Part shown: piece by piece, positions 30,371 through 30,904 of the stretch
Layout of the letters: the number at the start of each line of letters is the position of its first letter
Numbering within the stretch: position 1 is the stretch's first letter
From: Anaerolineae bacterium
GTDB lineage: Bacteria; Chloroflexota; Anaerolineae; B4-G1
Length of the DNA: 30,904 bases
Assembly: GCA_016783285.1 (NCBI GenBank)
Contig: JADHWW010000013.1
Location: forward strand, 1-30,904
Reading direction: 5' to 3'
Notes under the pieces: generated by a model
The model's input: the letters and a program-made list of their open reading frames with translations, nothing else
Databases searched by the model: none
What the model was told of the DNA's origin: nothing
Made by a program: the position numbers and the translations under genes

Positions 30371-30904
30371 GCCGGGTGAATCCGTATGCCAGCATCGAAA
30401 AACGGACGTTTGAGAGTGCGCTGATGCATCTCCTGGAGACGGAGTACGGGCTGCTGGGTGGCCGGCGCATCCTACAACTGCTGGTCGAGGACGTGATGGC
30501 GCTGATGGAGGAGTTCTATCCGCCGATGGAGCAGGTGGGGAGCGGTGCTCTGGTCTGGACGTGCACGGCGGACGAGGGGAAAAAAGCGGAACCGGGGAAG
30601 CGCACCGAGGAATACAAGACAGTGACGGTGAGACTGCCCTTCGTGGCCCGGGCCGACCTGCGGTCCCGCACCGAAGGGAAGACGCCGCGAGGCAAGATCC
30701 AGGCGGTGGCCAAGGCACGGGACAAGAGACGGCTGGCGCGAATGGTTAAGGCGGCCGAGGAGCAAGGCGGGTTGCTGACCATCGCCGAGTTGAGCGTCAT
30801 CCTGAACAAATCCTACGAGGTGACCCGGCAGTACATACGGCAGTGGGAAGAAGAGACGGGCGAGTTGTTGCCTATGAAGGGTTACCGGATGGATCAGGGC
30901 AGCC
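30367..30904 (+). CDS. Second DUF1670-family protein, cut by the window end
   Basis: An open frame of at least 179 codons from the GTG at 30367, behind GGGGGAGGTGAG, running off the window. It begins SRVNPYASIEKRTFESALMH and continues LGGRRILQLLVEDVMALMEEF and VTVRLPFVARADLRSR. A likely helix-turn-helix follows at residues ~138-170 (GGLLTIAELSVILNKSYEVT then RQYIRQWEEETGE). It is similar in layout to, but distinct from, the preceding gene: an N-terminal helical part, a variable strand-rich part, then HTH. The 4-nt overlap means the two are co-translated. Function unknown. Confidence 0.7.
   Translation, partial: MSRVNPYASIEKRTFESALMHLLETEYGLLGGRRILQLLVEDVMALMEEFYPPMEQVGSGALVWTCTADEGKKAEPGKRTEEYKTVTVRLPFVARADLRSRTEGKTPRGKIQAVAKARDKRRLARMVKAAEEQGGLLTIAELSVILNKSYEVTRQYIRQWEEETGELLPMKGYRMDQGS

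Overview
The window is a high-GC bacterial segment with about 24 protein genes, tightly packed and partly in overlapping operons. The gene families (a DUF6159-type membrane protein, a Gld-like ABC system with a DUF4340 protein, archaeal-type WtpABC tungstate/molybdate uptake, a DUF1670 pair) and the many short palindromic repeats suggest a Chloroflexota (Anaerolineae-like) genome. That placement is an inference from family content; no rRNA or marker gene is present. I found no tRNA, rRNA, CRISPR array or intact transposon.

Layout. (1) 1-4.5 kb, minus strand: the start of a small PH-domain membrane protein, then a single-chain Eco57I-type restriction-modification enzyme whose coding sequence contains four different short repeats in frame. 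(2) 4.5-5.1 kb: a gene-poor stretch holding two palindromic elements and two divergent promoter candidates. (3) 5.1-11.7 kb, plus strand: a DUF6159-like membrane protein, a stand-alone condensation-type acyltransferase, a Vps62-PrsW fusion protein and a CrtI-like FAD oxidoreductase. (4) 11.9-15.9 kb, minus strand: an ATPase-permease-GldG-DUF4340 operon behind a good sigma70 promoter and a structured leader. (5) 16-18.2 kb, minus strand: an OmpR-type response regulator and its histidine kinase with their own promoter. (6) 18.3-27.1 kb, minus strand: a molybdenum/tungsten cofactor operon in the order wtpA-wtpB-wtpC-moaA-moaC-moaD-(Dph6-like PP-loop ATPase)-moaE-moeA-EamA transporter. (7) 27.1-29.4 kb, minus strand: a shortened winged-helix protein, a ferredoxin-like protein and a protein of the group annotated as quinate 5-dehydrogenase. 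(8) 29.5-30.9 kb, plus strand: two adjacent DUF1670 genes, the first frameshifted, the second cut by the window end.

The cofactor operon is the functional centre. WtpABC would import molybdate or tungstate, MoaA/MoaC make cyclic pyranopterin monophosphate, MoaD/MoaE form molybdopterin synthase, and MoeA inserts the metal. No MoaD-activating MoeB is visible. The leader of wtpA (26.6-27.1 kb) carries two tandem copies of what I read as the Moco riboswitch, each with a closing P1 helix and a GAAA-capped hairpin. The upstream copy is followed by a near-perfect intrinsic terminator and by a sequence able to form a competing antiterminator. The economical reading is feedback shut-off by the finished cofactor.

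The second theme is repeat invasion. At least ten unrelated short palindromic or tandem repeats sit between genes and inside them, at nearly every junction of the cofactor operon, and they have become protein sequence in the restriction enzyme, MoaC, MoaE, MoeA and the Vps62-PrsW protein.
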